From Cryptomeria japonica (lineage: Eukaryota > Streptophyta > Pinopsida > Cupressales > Cupressaceae), in NCBI RefSeq assembly GCF_030272615.1, contig NC_081413.1, positions 562,047,010 through 562,111,009 of the forward strand: a DNA stretch of 64,000 nucleotides. The letters run 5' to 3'. The notes under the pieces were generated by a model. It was not told the DNA's origin. It did no database searches and saw only the letters and a program-made list of their open reading frames with translations. Below are positions 1 through 12,660 of this stretch, piece after piece (positions within the stretch are counted from its first letter, which is position 1; each line of letters starts with the position of its first letter). Made by a program: the position numbers and the translations under genes.

Positions 1-1250
1 AGAACCTGAATCAACAACAGTAGTATAAACTTTACCTTTGCATTGACACCTTCTTTTAAAGAGGCTTCTTCTTTGTATGGGTTCATGTCCTTGTGAGGTC
101 TTCAAAATAGTCTTCTTAATCATAAAACTGTCTCCAACTTCAAAATTACATTCAACCACCTTTGAACTATCAACCTCCTTTCCTTATGCAAATGCAACCA
201 TTTTGTCAATCTTAGATGATGATGATGTTGTCTTTTTAGGATATTTAAAATAAGGATGACCAAATTCATTGTAGTTATAACATCTACCAGAGAATTGAAT
301 AAGACCTCTACCAAATATGCCTCTATTCTTACCAAATCCACTTCTAAAATCAGAAAATGATTGTTATTTACCTTTGCTTGTATCACCTTGATCCTCATGG
401 GTTTTTTTTTGTGAAGGAATTCCACCTCTACCTCTGTTATTATTTATGCCTCTTCCTCTTGTGGATTTCTCTTGCCTTCTTTTGACTTTCTCATCAGCCC
501 TGAGTGCCAATTGGAAACATTCTTCCACACTTTTGGGGTTAGCAATCACCAATTCATCTTTAATATTGAACTTAAGTCCTCCAAGGTACCTAGCCACCTT
601 TTCAACTTCATCTTCATCCCTTCCTACTTTGATACTCAACTTATAAAATTCATTAGTATAAGTATTCACATCTAAATCCCTATGCGTTAAGCATTACATT
701 CTTGTAAACATAATTTGAACCTCATAGTCTCTAGGGAGAAACTTACCTTTGAGTTTTGCCACCATTTTGTTCCATGAGATGATCTTTGCCTTGCCCTTCT
801 TCCTTCTTTCTACTTATTCATAATCTCACCATAGGAGAGCATGTCCTTTCAACTTTGTCTTTGCCAATTTGACCCTCTGATTATCTAGCACATCTTCAAT
901 CTCAAAATATGTGTCCATGGCTGCTACCCAATCAAGCAACTCTTGTTCATTAATATTTCTACCATACATAGGTAGGTCAACTCTTGCCTTATATTGATCA
1001 CCTTTTAGTGCCTTTAACAATCTGAGTAACTATTTCTCTTCAGGATCTATCTGCTCTTTCTCTTCTACTTCTTGGGACTCTTCTTCTTCCTCTTCATCAC
1101 CCACATCTCCTATTTCAACATTCCTTCTTTGATTAGATTCTAAGGATTCAAGCCCTACCATCATAACATTGTAGGATTCTTGCAACCTTGCATTATTCTC
1201 CTTCAACTCCTGCAACTCTCTAGCAGTACCCACACTCTTAGGAGGGATCT
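1..1250 (-). pseudogene. Ty3/gypsy gag-protease fragment, element 1
   Basis: This is the 5' coding part of a Ty3/gypsy retrotransposon read leftward. It starts with an acidic coiled-coil N-terminus (about 1233-1030), followed by a gag core (about 1020-826) and a second gag piece with an RGRG-rich tail (669-364). Next comes a zinc-knuckle region reading C-Y-N-Y-N-E-F-G-H, in which the second Cys of a CCHC knuckle is lost. The window edge cuts the aspartic protease just at its VVDSGS active site. The frame is broken by in-frame stops near 1025, 365 and 196 and by frame changes around 670-825. It lies directly downstream of a primer-binding site and LTR, as a gag should. It is non-functional as read. 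Confidence 0.85.
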
Positions 1251-1318
1251 TGTCTTCAACCTCTTACTTAATTTTCTCTCAAATTACAACTATCTCCTTT
1301 CAAGAGATCTACTCCCTT

Positions 1319-1330
1319 GCTCTGATACCA
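1319..1330 (-). other. Primer-binding site (initiator Met tRNA type), element 1
   Basis: On the minus strand this reads TGGTATCAGAGC, the usual plant retrotransposon primer-binding site complementary to the 3' end of initiator methionine tRNA. It sits six bases inside the LTR end at 1337 and just before the gag fragment, which fixes the orientation of the element. Confidence 0.85.
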
Positions 1331-1336
1331 ATTTGA

Positions 1337-3045
1337 TGCAGAGTATCCAACAAACTTAACAAACTAAGGAGATCATTCTCCCAACTCACCAAATCAATAG
1401 GTGAAACTCTTCATTAACTTCACAAACTACTCACTAGGCTTCAATAGCCCAAGACTCAATCAATCTTCTCAATCTCTTATCTAAAAATGCACACACATTC
1501 TCCATGTCTATTCAAACTTCTTGAACTCATAACCATGTTTCACAACACTCAAACACTCACCAACTTCAATTGGTTACTCAATTAGGACTGCCCACAAATA
1601 GGTCTCATTCTCTTCATCTAATACAACCTTAGAAAAATAATGGTTTCTTCCCAAACACATACAAAACCCCTCCAAGACTCTTCTTGACTTCACAAACATG
1701 AAACAAGTAACTTTCTTTACCCACCCAACCTCCCAAGGGATCATAGAACACTTAAGTTTGGTTCATTGTTTTAGATGACAACCAAAACATCTTTAGGATA
1801 GTCATAATAATTTGGGTCAAATCCTCTCACCAAGACTTCCTAACACTTCCAAGGGTTACTAAGGAATAAAAAAAACCTTCCCCAATTATCCTTCACTCAT
1901 AAAACCCTTTCTTTGAATCATATTCATAATATCTCAGGCTACTAGTTCCTTAGGACAACAACATACCCAATTTTGGGACAGTCATAAAATGGTGAGTATT
2001 TTGGCCAATCAAGGACCACAAACACTTTATTGGGGTCTACACTAACCCCTAACACCTCTCCAAGCCTTCAACCAACCTCTGGGAGCCCAATTTGTATTTC
2101 AACACCTCCAAAACACCAACAATACATTATTGTCCACTATCTGAGACACAAAATCAGTCTTTGAGTCCTCCAACAACATGTGGAAAATGCTTCATGGATC
2201 CCTAAAAGACATAGGAAATAGAAAAAATATATGTAAAAATATTTTCCACCCATTGGAGTGGTTTTACATTGTATAGAATTAAAGTTTTACTTTTTTTATG
2301 CTTGTTGTGAGCCCTAGGTAGGGTTTGGACATGTTTTACTAAAAATGTGATATCTTACTCAAAAATGAATTAAATGACACGAGACGAAAGGAAAATGAAA
2401 GATGTTTCACCAGAGAATCACGTCCAATCAGTTTTCCAAGAAAATAAAAAGGTTATGGTACAAAAACCTTCAGATTTTCAGATTGTTATGTAGAGAAAAC
2501 TCAAAAAAGTGCAGCAATCTTCCAAATTTTATTGATTTTCTCACCATACAATGATCACCAACCTCTCCCATGAGGTTGAAAGGATATTTATATACCCACA
2601 TAACCACACCAACCACCAAAAACCAAATCCTAACTCTCTATTATCATTAGAGACACAAAAACACTTTTTGTGTGTTATTGAAACATGACAACATTATGCA
2701 ACATTGACAACTTTGAACTTAGACAAGCATATGACCTCCAAAACATCAAAATAGGTCCAAATGGACATAAGAACATCTTCAAATCACATATTACATAAAA
2801 AAGAACCATTTAGATACCTTGAGCACTCTTTGACAAGTTTTTACAGCTTTTGAGCAATCTTGAGCAATTTTGCCAATATGAGTAACCTATGACTAGACAT
2901 AACAAATATTGGTCTAGATGATCTTGTTACATAAAAAAATGATCAAAATTGACCTTATTTACATTGAGTATCCATAAAAAAACTTGTCTTCCATATTTGA
3001 CCTCATGGAGGCATGATGAGTAAGGAGGTGCTCTTGTACCATACA
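1337..3045 (-). repeat. LTR of Ty3/gypsy element 1
   Basis: This is a full-length LTR of about 1.7 kb. On the minus strand it starts TGTATGGT and ends CTGCA. It matches 58059-59770 over its whole length and matches the truncated LTR at 61780-62090. A primer-binding site abuts its left side and a polypurine-type tract (GGGGG) abuts its right side. The LTR is therefore shared by two internal regions in tandem, as left by unequal recombination between elements. No coding sequence is supported inside it. Confidence 0.85.
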
Positions 3046-3438
3046 CCCCCTATAGAAAAACTCATGTCCCATGAGGGGACTCCAACTTCGTGGTGTGAAT
3101 ACACACTCGATACACCTGTAAAAAATGGATAAAAACCAGAAAAAAATGGCACATTAGATCAAAAAGGATTACCAACCACCATAACACTTGGTTGATACCA
3201 AGAGTTGCTTGGAAAACCTTCATAGGTTTAAGTCTAGCCATAATGGCTTGGAAAACCTTCATAGGTTTAAGTCTATCCATGTAGGGTGATGGAAAATGCC
3301 TACATGCATTGGTGTGTTCCTCAAAATTAGTGATATCTTATACTCCTTGTGATTTTTCTCCGCATTTCTCATCTCTATCCTTCTACTTTACCATGAGTAT
3401 TTGTATAAGCTCATACTCTCGCTAAAGTGGGGGCTAAT
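3046..3438 (-). repeat. 3' internal end of a gypsy element with polypurine tract
   Basis: This is non-coding 3' internal sequence of the same retrotransposon family, since 3046-3200 matches 59771-59935. The polypurine tract is at about 3046-3062 (minus strand, ending GGGGG). A perfect-looking 39-bp tandem duplication lies at 3207-3284. The last 14 bases, AAGTGGGGGCTAAT (3425-3438), are the plus-strand polypurine tract of a different, oppositely oriented LTR that starts at 3439, so the true junction between the two elements lies somewhere in 3290-3420. Confidence 0.6.
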
Positions 3439-4490
3439 TGTAGTGTCCTAAAATTTCACCCCTTGCAATTTTGACTGTATTTTGGGCCCTCGCCTTATTG
3501 GTCTCATCCCCATGCTTGATCAACACCTGTTTATGCCTCCCCTATGCAATCAAGCTTCATTTTTCCACTTTGCACCTTGCATGGCTCTTGATCCTAGCCC
3601 AAATTATGGTAGGACCAAGTCGCCATGCCCCAATCGTCCCTAATGAGGACCCATTTTGGCCCCTAGGACCTATCTCAAATTTGAGCGGGAAATAAATCCC
3701 CCATCTTGGCCTATGTCAAAAAATTAAATGTTTGATGACATGAAGGTATATGAGGTCTCCCCCTCTTATTTTGATATACAAGCATAAGGACAATATAAAT
3801 TCATGAATTCGGAATTGGATCTCAAGCGTTCAAGTATCAAGCATTCAAGCATCAATCATCTAGCATTCCTCAAGGATGCATATTCTTCATCTATCCATTC
3901 CAGCAATATTAAATCATTCATTTGCAAGCATGTGTGTGTTAGGGTTTTGTCATGTTTATGCCATTTCATGCAACATATGTGATTACATCTAAGAAGCAAA
4001 GCATCATCATCATCTATAGAAAATATAAAGGTATACCTTTCCATCATTTATTTCAAGCATTTGTAGTATTTCATTCAAGGTTAATTCTAAACTGGAGTTA
4101 GACTTAGGGGAACCCGTATTCCCAAACCCTTTCTTCTTCTTTCTATGTGCAAGAAGTAGGTACACAAATTCACTTCTAGAATTAAGCTTTATTTGGAGAG
4201 ATAGAAAAACCCTTTTCGATGTGCAGAAAGTTCAGAGGACCGATAGGAGGGCGACTTGGTCCAAACACATGGTCCCTGCTACTTTTGGCATATTTCACAG
4301 AGCAATTCTGAATCATCTCAAACTTCTCAGATCCAAGTGCATGACGAAATCCCGAATATGTAGCTCGTTGTTTCTGCTTACATTGTCTTCAATATTAGAA
4401 GTTTACTTATTCAACTTATAAAAAAGGGTCAAACACATTCCAAACACAATCAATCTACTTAGTATTCGGTCGTTGTATCATTTTGGATTG
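3439..4490 (+). repeat. LTR of a second gypsy family
   Basis: It starts TGTAGTGTCC right after a polypurine tract and runs to about 4490, where a primer-binding-site-like run (TTGTATCATTTTGG) and integrase-coding sequence follow. The right end is inferred because no second LTR copy is present for comparison. It has no significant coding content; short frames here are chance. Confidence 0.5.
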
Positions 4491-4493
4491 GAT

Positions 4494-5720
4494 ATAATGG
4501 ATTCATCCCCTCTTTTTAATGTAAAGTTCTCCAAGTGAAAATCGGTTTAGTGATTTCCCCCTTCCATGTGGTGAGTTTGATAAGCCCAAATTTTTCACTT
4601 TACAATATTAAACCCTTGTACTTATAGAAAGGAATTAAAAAAGATGTCAATAGGTTTGTGGCTAGTTGTTTAGAATACCAAAGGATTAAAGTAGCATGGA
4701 CTTTGTCCAAGGATTTCCCATGTCTAGGAATAAGCATAGTGCCAATTTGGTGGTGGTTGATAGACTTACCAATATAGCCCACTTCATACCAGAAAATCTA
4801 ATAGATGGGGCACCAACTATTGCCTACAAGTTTGTACAAGAAATATTTGGATTGTGTGGAGTACCTGAAAAATATTATATCAGGTTTGAGATTCCAGAAT
4901 CACATCGAGATTCTGACAAACTTTTTTTGCAGCCCTTGGTACTCAATTAAACATTAGCTCTACCTATCATCCAGAGATAGATGGACAAATAGAAAGGGTC
5001 AATCAGGTGGTAGAGGATCTTCTAAGAATGTACTCCATGAACCAACAATACAAGTGGGAATATTATCTTCTCTTGGTCAAGTTTGCTTATAACAACTCCT
5101 ATCTATTGCCACTAAAGATGACACCATGTGAGGCACTATATGGAAGGAGGTGTGGAACTCCTATCAGTTGGGATAAGCTAGAAGATAGGATAACCCTCGG
5201 TCAAAAAATGCTCTTAGAAATGAAAGAGCAAAAAAAATTAATCAAAAAAAGATTAGCAGAAGCTAATGATTGGTAGAAAAGATATGCAAATGAAAAACAA
5301 ACTTCCAGACAATTTGAAGTGGGAGAGAAAGTACTTCTATGGGTCAAACCCTACAAAAGTGCCATTAAATTTGGAAAGTCATCCAAACTTGCACCTAGAT
5401 ATGTAGGACCATTTTAGGTCCTTGAAATTATCAACCCAATCACTTATAGAATTGATCTACCAACAACTCTTGCCCAATTGCATGACATGTTTCCTGTTTT
5501 TTATCTTACAAAGTACATATCTGATTTCGTACATATGATCGATTGGAACTCCTTGCAAGTATAGGACATAGGGGTGGTCATGATTGAGATATTCAAGTTG
5601 CTCGATGTACGTAACTGTTACGTAATAGAGAATTAACGTAGTGCAAGTTCTAGTGGGATCTATACTTTAATGACAATGCCACCTGGGAGGACTACAATAA
5701 AATCCACCAAATATTTCCAC
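4494..5720 (+). pseudogene. Ty3/gypsy integrase remnant
   Basis: The translation gives a decayed zinc-binding region, then an integrase core beginning MDFVQGFPMSRNKH with VVVDRLTN (4696-4860). After a frameshift comes the A-Y/T-Y-H-P-E-x-D-G-Q region (4960-5000), followed by NQVVEDLLRMYSMNQQYKWE and YGRRCGTP (5007-5200). The C-terminal RQFEVGEKVLLWVKPYKSA-like stretch is at about 5290-5560, with chromodomain-like traces to about 5720. RT and RNase H are absent between the LTR and the integrase, so there is a large internal deletion. Frameshifts and stops are frequent. A second, shorter copy lies at 57534-58052. Confidence 0.8.
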
Positions 5721-6450
5721 ATCTATTAAATATTTATAACAAATGAAACTTATTTTATTATGCATGGATAAACAATGTTGAACTTCATGTTTTCTTTTAT
5801 GATACTTAAAATCATCGAGGATGATGATTCACAAGGGGAAGGTTATGTTACTTTCCACTTGTGCCCTAAATATTTTGATGATGTTTTATACACTAATACT
5901 TATCGCTTAATATTGTTGAATGGTGATTTGCAATGCACATGTTAAAGATTTGGTTCTAATCATTATGATATGAGTTATTTTTTTTAGCAATGTATGCAAA
6001 TGTTAACGTTATGCTAAGATTTCAGACTAACTACATGATTTTGACCTAGTGGATGCAGGAAGGTCGTAATCCTCTGAGAAGAGAGGGTAAGTATCATCAA
6101 GAATGAGAGGTAAAAGAAGGACCTAATACCATCTCAGATGGCATTAGAACCGACTTCTTTTACTTCCCTATGAAGGGTCGGGCCTTTCCGGTTGGAAGTG
6201 GTGCGGGGGACTAGCAAGTCCGTGGTTGGGCAGAAAATTGCCCTGACAATACTTTCAACATTGTAAAGATCTTCTAAGTTCAAGATGAATTCCAAAAAGC
6301 TGTAAACACTAAACCTCTCTTATATATATACTTATGTTGTACTATGTTATGTTTAAACAATTAATGTTATGCAAATATTTACATCTTTTCTAGTTTTATT
6401 TCTTTCTTTCTGTTTTAAAAAAAGGGGGTTATCTAGATTTGAAAAGAACT
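5721..6450 (+). repeat. Probable 3' LTR after the integrase remnant
   Basis: A purine-rich ACAAGGGGAAGG (5831-5842) is followed by TATGTTACTTTCC, which fits a polypurine tract and an LTR start at about 5846. The stretch ends without a clear terminus near 6430 and contains a TATA-rich run (TTATATATATAC, about 6320). The position just downstream of the integrase supports a 3' LTR. No second copy is present in the window to confirm it. Confidence 0.4.
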
Positions 6451-7280
6451 CCTCCAAATTATTACACCTCATAAGCTTGATGATAACTGAATCAATAATT
6501 TTTGGAAACTACAACATATTACCTCATAAATGAATTCAAAGTTTATCAAACTTTTATAATAAAAGAACAAAAATGACAGAATTTCACTTAACTAATTTCA
6601 AATTGAAATCCAAATAATATAAACATCCAATTTTCCATATGTATGAAGCACATCTGTTTCTTGACAAGATGAACTTTAGTCTTTGAAGATTGCATTTAGA
6701 TTGCAGGAAATGGTTGCCAAACTCTTTCTTGGAAATGGTTGTCAAACTCTTTCTCAGTTAACAGCAACTTGAAAAAGCTAAAGTGTCAATTGCATGGACA
6801 GCTCTTCATAACTGAGAGATCTAAAAATAGACTAATGCAAACTGATTGTCAAACTAGACATAGCAATGATAGACTAAAAATAGAACTGGTAGTTATTGAT
6901 TTGAAGTATGGTGGCGAAGTTGAGTTAAGGGCAGTGAGACTCAAGCATCACCTAACAACAAAATATATAAAGACCACCAGATAATATTGTTATTGTACAA
7001 GCCAAGGATCAATCTGCACCAGTCACTGCTATTGGGAAGATTGATGAATTTCAATTTTAGGACTGTGAGGAAAAGAGAGTCCCAAGATCCACCCTGGAAG
7101 AATCGTCAATCCTCTTATCAGTCTTGGATCTCTGTAATAGATTTGTGAAAATCTAGAAAATTCACACCCTGCCCAATCAACAAACTTTAGAGAAATCATT
7201 ACATGTAGAAACATCAAGTTTACGCAGTTTATAAAATTTGGAAGAAATGTGATCCAAAATCTTGATACAAAAATTACCAC
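6440..7280 (-). pseudogene. F-box gene fragment, copy 1 (3' part)
   Basis: The segments 6440-6730 and 6970-7080 resemble 7300-7650 and 8030-8090, so the 3' half of an F-box gene is duplicated here. Minus-strand 7270-7165 translates as a leucine-rich-repeat-like piece (...ILDHISSKFYKLRKLDVSTC...), as found in the middle of plant F-box/LRR proteins. The C-terminal exon expected near 6740-6980 has decayed past reliable reading. No functional product is expected. Confidence 0.5.
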
Positions 7281-7642
7281 ACAATCTAATTTGAAAAATT
7301 CTCTTTCAAATCATTATATCTCATAAACTTTGAACATAACAGAAAACTACAACATTTTACTTTATAAATAAATTAAATCTTCATCAAATTTTCAAATTAA
7401 AACAGTAAAAAAGACTGATCACAGAATTTCACTTCAATTGACAAAAATGAAATCAAGATAACATAACCATCCCATTTTCCATTGTATGAAAGTACATCTG
7501 TTTTGGGCCAAACAAAAAAGATAACTACTAATGTTTCTTGACAAGGAAAAGTTTATATCTTTGAAGATATTGCATTTACATTGCAGGATATGGTAACTTT
7601 AAATCTCTGAAGATGTTGCATTTACATTGCAGGAAATGGTTT

Positions 7643-8469
7643 TCAAACTCTGTAATGACCACACAACACACAAATTGCTTTGGACTCTGTTGACCATCCT
7701 CTTATGGCAGTGGATAATCTTGATTCCTTTTCCAAGTTTAGCAATTTATCTAGCATGATTCTACTGCGGCGTTTTGACAGAAAGACACTTATTGCACATA
7801 ATGGACTATTTTTCAGAAGAAAATCTAGAAAATTCACAGCCTGCCCAATCTTTTGTGTCCCAATATGGACACGCACTATCTTCAAATTTGACAATGTCAC
7901 CTCTGTTACCTCTGTCTCTGAAATCTTATAGGATATCATCTCCTGCATCAAACATAATGTGGGTTCATTCCTATACAAAGAATTTGAAACAAATAATGGG
8001 ACTTTCCACAAATATATTAACACCAAAAGATAATATTGTTATTGATAGGAGCTAGATTCAGTCTCTACCAGTCACTGCTATAGAACTAGAGTCACAACTT
8101 AAGAACATACTAACCTGGAAATCTGTTATGTCTATAACAGATTTGTAAAGACATGCTTTCTACCTTTTTTTCAGCTGCAAGTCGAATCCAGTTGTTCAAA
8201 TCGGCAGTCTTGGGGCCATTCAAGACGATTTGAAGGTGAAACAGAGCATCCAGGTGAAACAGAGCATTGCTAATTATTACGTTTATCTCAAAATCTTTTT
8301 GTTTCTCAAAATCTTGCCAATAAAAATTGAGAAAGGTTATTTTCTTCCATAAGAATCTCCATCTCTTCGAGAGCAAGCACAAACGTACTACATTTCTGTA
8401 GGAAAACTCTGACAGAATATGAGTTGAAAGAAACTCATCTGTTAATGCAGAAAGCCTGTCTGTTGCCAT
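7643..8469 (-). pseudogene. F-box/FBD-type gene, broken
   Basis: Exon 1 (8469-8115) starts ATG and encodes an N-terminal F-box: DRLSALTDEF, then LSTHILSEFSYRNVVRLCLL, SKRWRFLWKKI and LNFYWQDFEKQKDFE. It ends at a good donor (CCAG/GTTAGT). The F-box recruits the protein to Skp1 in SCF ubiquitin ligases. A downstream exon (about 8026-7643) gives the family's usual C-terminus (LSNLKIVRVHIG..., NSPLCAISVFLSKR, MLDKLLNLEKESRLSTAI). The leucine-rich middle, normally 200 or more residues, is missing between them, and no clean acceptor was found. I read it as a truncated pseudogene; an alternative is a short, F-box-only transcript. Confidence 0.7.
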
Positions 8470-9359
8470 TGATGCTGTCTTATTTTCTTCGGCTGCAAAA
8501 CAACTTCTGCAAATCTACGGAATGTGCAGTAACTAAACACATATTTATGATATCAAGATTCAATCTATGTCCGTTTATTGTTGTTTGTTAACCGTTGGGC
8601 GTGTCCAAGAACATTTGTAATGGGGAACATGACATATATAATAATAAGATATGAAGTCTAAGACATGAGGCAAAGCGCCGCAAATTTGATCTCCATAGGT
8701 AACAACGCCAACCAGAATCCCATTTCTATTTCTATGCGGAACAAAATATCACTGTCTAGTTTTCTTTTTTAATTTTTTCTTAATTCTTTGTAAATCAGGG
8801 TATGGCTTCTCCACAAAATAAAACACTTTGTAAATCATTCTTTACTGGTGGTTTAAATTTTTCAATTATTTCAACTTTTTTTTTTTTTTGTTGTTTTTCT
8901 CTAGGAATATTGTTTTATAGTAATCATCTCTTCTTTCATTGAATATCATACACACATTTTATATAAATTTTTAGAGGGGATCAACGTCTTTTCTTTTTAA
9001 CAAAATTTTATTGATTTTATAGTAATTATTTTCTCTTTCATTTAATATCGTATACACATTTTTACATATATTTTTCTAGTTTATGATTAGGGGATAAAGC
9101 TAGGAGAGAATAAATCTAGATTGATATGATTAAATGAGTGGATAAATATATTTATCATATCAATTATGGAAGTTCTTTGAAAATTGCTATAAAGGAGATT
9201 GTGATGAAGGTAATGAGTGGGAAAATTAAGTTTTGAATAGAGTTCAAGTTGATAATGATTGGTAGGAGAAAGGACATATGTAAAGGATGAAGACTATAAT
9301 AGAGATATTGAAGAGGATTTTGATGAGAAATTAAGATGAATTAAACTATTTGCATCCCC
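8470..9359. other. AT-rich spacer upstream of the F-box fragment
   Basis: There is no coding sequence, RNA gene or clear repeat here. The first part (8470-8700) would hold the promoter and 5' UTR of the F-box copy if it were ever transcribed. The rest has long T-runs (about 8876-8890) and two similar AT-rich stretches (about 8930-8965 and 9030-9070) that look like a weak local duplication. Confidence 0.5.
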
Positions 9360-9644
9360 TTGCCTTGTGAAAGAAGTTATTGTAAGAGAAAACAATCGCT
9401 AGTAGAGTTTGGAGGTGGGCTATTCTTCCCCTTCTATAAAATGATATTTCAACTAGTCCAGGCTCTAGTATGCATGGTTCTAAGGTTAGGGTGGATACCT
9501 TTGATTTTCTTCATGCATTTGATGAATAAAGGAATTTGGTGTCAAGTGTTGATGGTAACATTGATGAATGCTTAGTGTCAATAGAGGAGGGGTGGGAAGT
9601 TGCTAGTTATAGTGTTAGGCAGCCTTTGGGAAATTAATAGGTTG
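9360..9644 (+). pseudogene. Unidentified coding-like fragment
   Basis: Across frame changes the plus strand reads like a protein tail. About 9480-9640 gives ...VDTFDFLHAFDE and, after a break, NLVSSVDGNIDECLVSIEEG followed by WEVASYSVRQPLGN and a stop. The codon use is protein-like but no domain is recognised. It abuts the tandem triplication at 9645 and may be an earlier exon of the same lost gene. Low confidence. Confidence 0.25.
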
Positions 9645-12412
9645 AAGTTCTTTTAGGTAAATAATATTTTACTTTTCTCTTATCCTTGATTCTAGTTAGG
9701 AAGAGTTTATGTTTTTGTATTAGGATTCTAAATTCGATTATTAATAAAGTTGTCTTTAAGCTCGAGAACTCTCTTGCAACAATTATTTTAAGAGCGATGC
9801 CAAGGGTTGATGGTTTTAAGCAATGGGTCAAAAGAAAATGAGATCATTGCTGTCATTTTAAAATTATGGCTATGGTGGAGGGATTATCTATAATCTCTTT
9901 TTGAGCCATGGACATTGGGTTAAGTTATGACACAATTTCGCTTCAACCTGGGGTTCCACCTAAAATTGAAGAAGAGGAACCCCAAGCTGAACAAGGCAAG
10001 ATTGGTGGTGCCAGAAGAGTGGGTCGATGGTCAGGTCGCGGTCAAGGCTGAGGCCGACCTCCGTACAGAGGTCAACGATGAGGAAGAACTTCGACTCCCC
10101 TTGTCATGCCCCTGGATGAAGTTTGAAAGATAGGTTTTATATTCTGGTTATGCTTTTAGACATTTCGATGCTTATTGATGGATGCTGGTTTTGTTAATGT
10201 TTTGGCTATTAGATATGTTAAAAATTCTCTGTTTAACTTCTTGTTGCGAATCCACTACCTAAACTTGTATTTGATAGTTAATTTTGGTCTTCAATAACAT
10301 AAACTTTGATAATCTTTTGAAATGATTGAAGATGATGTATAGGGTTTGCTCTGTTTTGAAATCTATTCTCGAAAGTGCAGAGAATGATTTCATTTGCAAA
10401 CAACAGGTTTATGATCCTTCATCACCCATGTTTGTATACACTGTATTTAGCTAAAATCAATATATGTACTCAGCTCTACCTTTACTGATAAAAAAAAATC
10501 TGAATACCAGAATTGTGCTCCATTTAATTTTTTCAAATTGTGTAAGAGGCTGATATTTATTTGGTGTAAGTTCTTTTAGGTAAATAATATTTTACTTTTC
10601 TCTTATCCTTGATTCTAGTTGGGAAGACTTTATGTTTTTGTATTAAGATTCTAAATTCGATTATTAATAAAGTTGTCTTTAAGCTCGAGAACTCTCTTGC
10701 AACAATTATTTTAAGAGTGATGCCAAGGGTTGATGGTTTTAAGCAATGGGTCAAAAGAAAATGAGATCATTGCTATCATTTTAAAATTATGGCTATGGTG
10801 GAGGGATTATCTTTAATCTCTTTTTGAGCCATGGACATTGGGTTAAGTTATAACACAATTTCGCTTCAGCTTGGGGTTCCACCTAAAATTGAAGAAGAGG
10901 AACCCCAAGCTGAACAAGGCAAGATAAGTGGTGCCAGAAGAGTGGGTCGATGGTCAGGTCGTGGTCGAGGCCGAGGCTGACCTCCGTACAGAGGTCAACG
11001 ATGAGGAAGAACTTCGACTCCCCTTGTCGTGCCCCTGGATGAAGTTTGAAAGATAGGTTTTATATTCTAGTTATGCTTTTAGACATTTTGATGCTTATTG
11101 ATGGATACTAGTTTTGTTAATGTTTTGGCTATTAGATATGTCAAAAATTCTCTATTTAACTTGTTGTTGTGAATCCGCTACCTAAACTTGTATTTGATAG
11201 TTAATTTTGGTCTTCAATAACATAAACTTTGATAATCTTTTGAAATGATTGAAGATGATGTATAGGGTTTGCTCTATTTTGAAATCTATTCTCGAAAGTG
11301 CAGAGAATGATTTCATTTGCAAACAACAGGTTTATGATCCTTCATCACCCATGTTTGTATACACTGTATTTAGCTAAAATCAGTATATGTACTCAGCTCT
11401 ACCTTTACTGATAAAAAAAAATCTGAATACCAGAATTGTGCTCCATTTAATTTTTTCAAATTGTGTAAGAGGCTGATATTTATTTGATGTAAGTTCTTTT
11501 AGGTAAATAATATTTTACTTTTCTCTTATCCTTGATTCTAGTTGGGAAGACTTTATGTTTTTGTATTAAGATTCTAAATTCGATTATTAATAAAGTTGTC
11601 TTTAAGCTCGAGAACTCTCTTGCAACAATTATTTTAAGAGTGATGCCAAGGGTTGATGGTTTTAAGCAATGGGTCAAAAGAAAATGAGATCATTGCTGTC
11701 ATTTTAAAATTATGGCTATGGTGGAGGGATTATCTTTAATCTCTTTTTGAGCCATGGACATTGGGTTAAGTTATAACACAATTTCGCTTCAGCTTGGGGT
11801 TCCACCTAAAATTGAAGAAGAGGAACCCCAAGCTGAACAAGGCAAGATAAGTGGTGCCAGAAGAGTGGGTCCATGGTCAGGTCGTGGTTGAGGCTGAGGC
11901 TGACCTCCGTACAGAGGTCAACGATGAGGAAGAACTTTGACTCCCCTTGTCGTGCCCCTGGATGAAGTTTGAAAGATAGGTTTTATATTCTGGTTATGCT
12001 TTTAGACATTTCGATGCTTATTGATGGATACTGGTTTTGTTAATGTTTTGGCTATTAGATATGTCAAAAATTCTTTGTTTAACTTGTTGTTGCGAATCTG
12101 CTACCTAAACTTGTATTTGATAGTTAATTTTGGTCTTCAATAACATAAACTTTCATAATCTTTTGAAATGATTGAAGATGATGTATAGGGTTTGCTCTGT
12201 TTTGAAATCTATTCTCGAAAGTGTAGAGAATGATTTCATTTGCAAACAACAGGTTTATGATCCTTCATCACCCATGTTTGTATACACTGTATTTAGCTAA
12301 AATCAATATATGTACTCAGCTCTGCCTTTACTGATAAAAAAAATCTGAATACCAGAATTGTGCTCCATTTAATTTTTTCAAATTGTGTAAGAGGCTGATA
12401 TTTATTTGGTGT
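9645..12412 (+). repeat. Three tandem copies of a 923-bp unit
   Basis: Unit starts at 9645, 10568 and 11491, each opening AAGTTCTTTTAGGTAAATA, are exactly 923 bp apart. The third unit ends at about 12412. The copies differ only at scattered sites, so the triplication is fairly recent. Each unit carries an exon-like tail on the plus strand (about 9945-10130 in unit 1). It reads VPPKIEEEEPQAEQGK, then GARRVGRWSGRG, and then an RG-rich run with PPYRGQR, followed by a 3'-UTR-like AT-rich sequence. In all units the RG run holds stop codons (TGA) where Arg codons (CGA) are expected. The parent gene is not identified; it may be an RG-rich RNA-binding protein. Confidence 0.85.
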
Positions 12413-12660
12413 GATTCTAGGGCAGAGTTTTGGAAAGAAAAAAAATATATATTAAAAAAAAAAATTATAATAATGAGAATTTTATTGGAAATAGAAGAGC
12501 TTATATAGTGCTGAAAATCTAAATCACAATTGTAAAGTAATAAAACTATAGAATAATAAATATATAGATTAAATTTATATGAGATTTTCCAATAAGAATA
12601 TTAAATAATAAACTACATAATCACTAGAATGATTATATTACAATACATAAATCTTAATAT
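12413..12660. other. Short AT-rich spacer
   Basis: A run of A and T tracts follows the triplication. No gene, and no second copy in the window was noticed. Confidence 0.5.

Noticed and set aside
6739-6984. 81-codon plus-strand frame
   Set aside because: Lies in the decayed F-box duplicate, opposite strand to the recognisable coding sequence, no domain.
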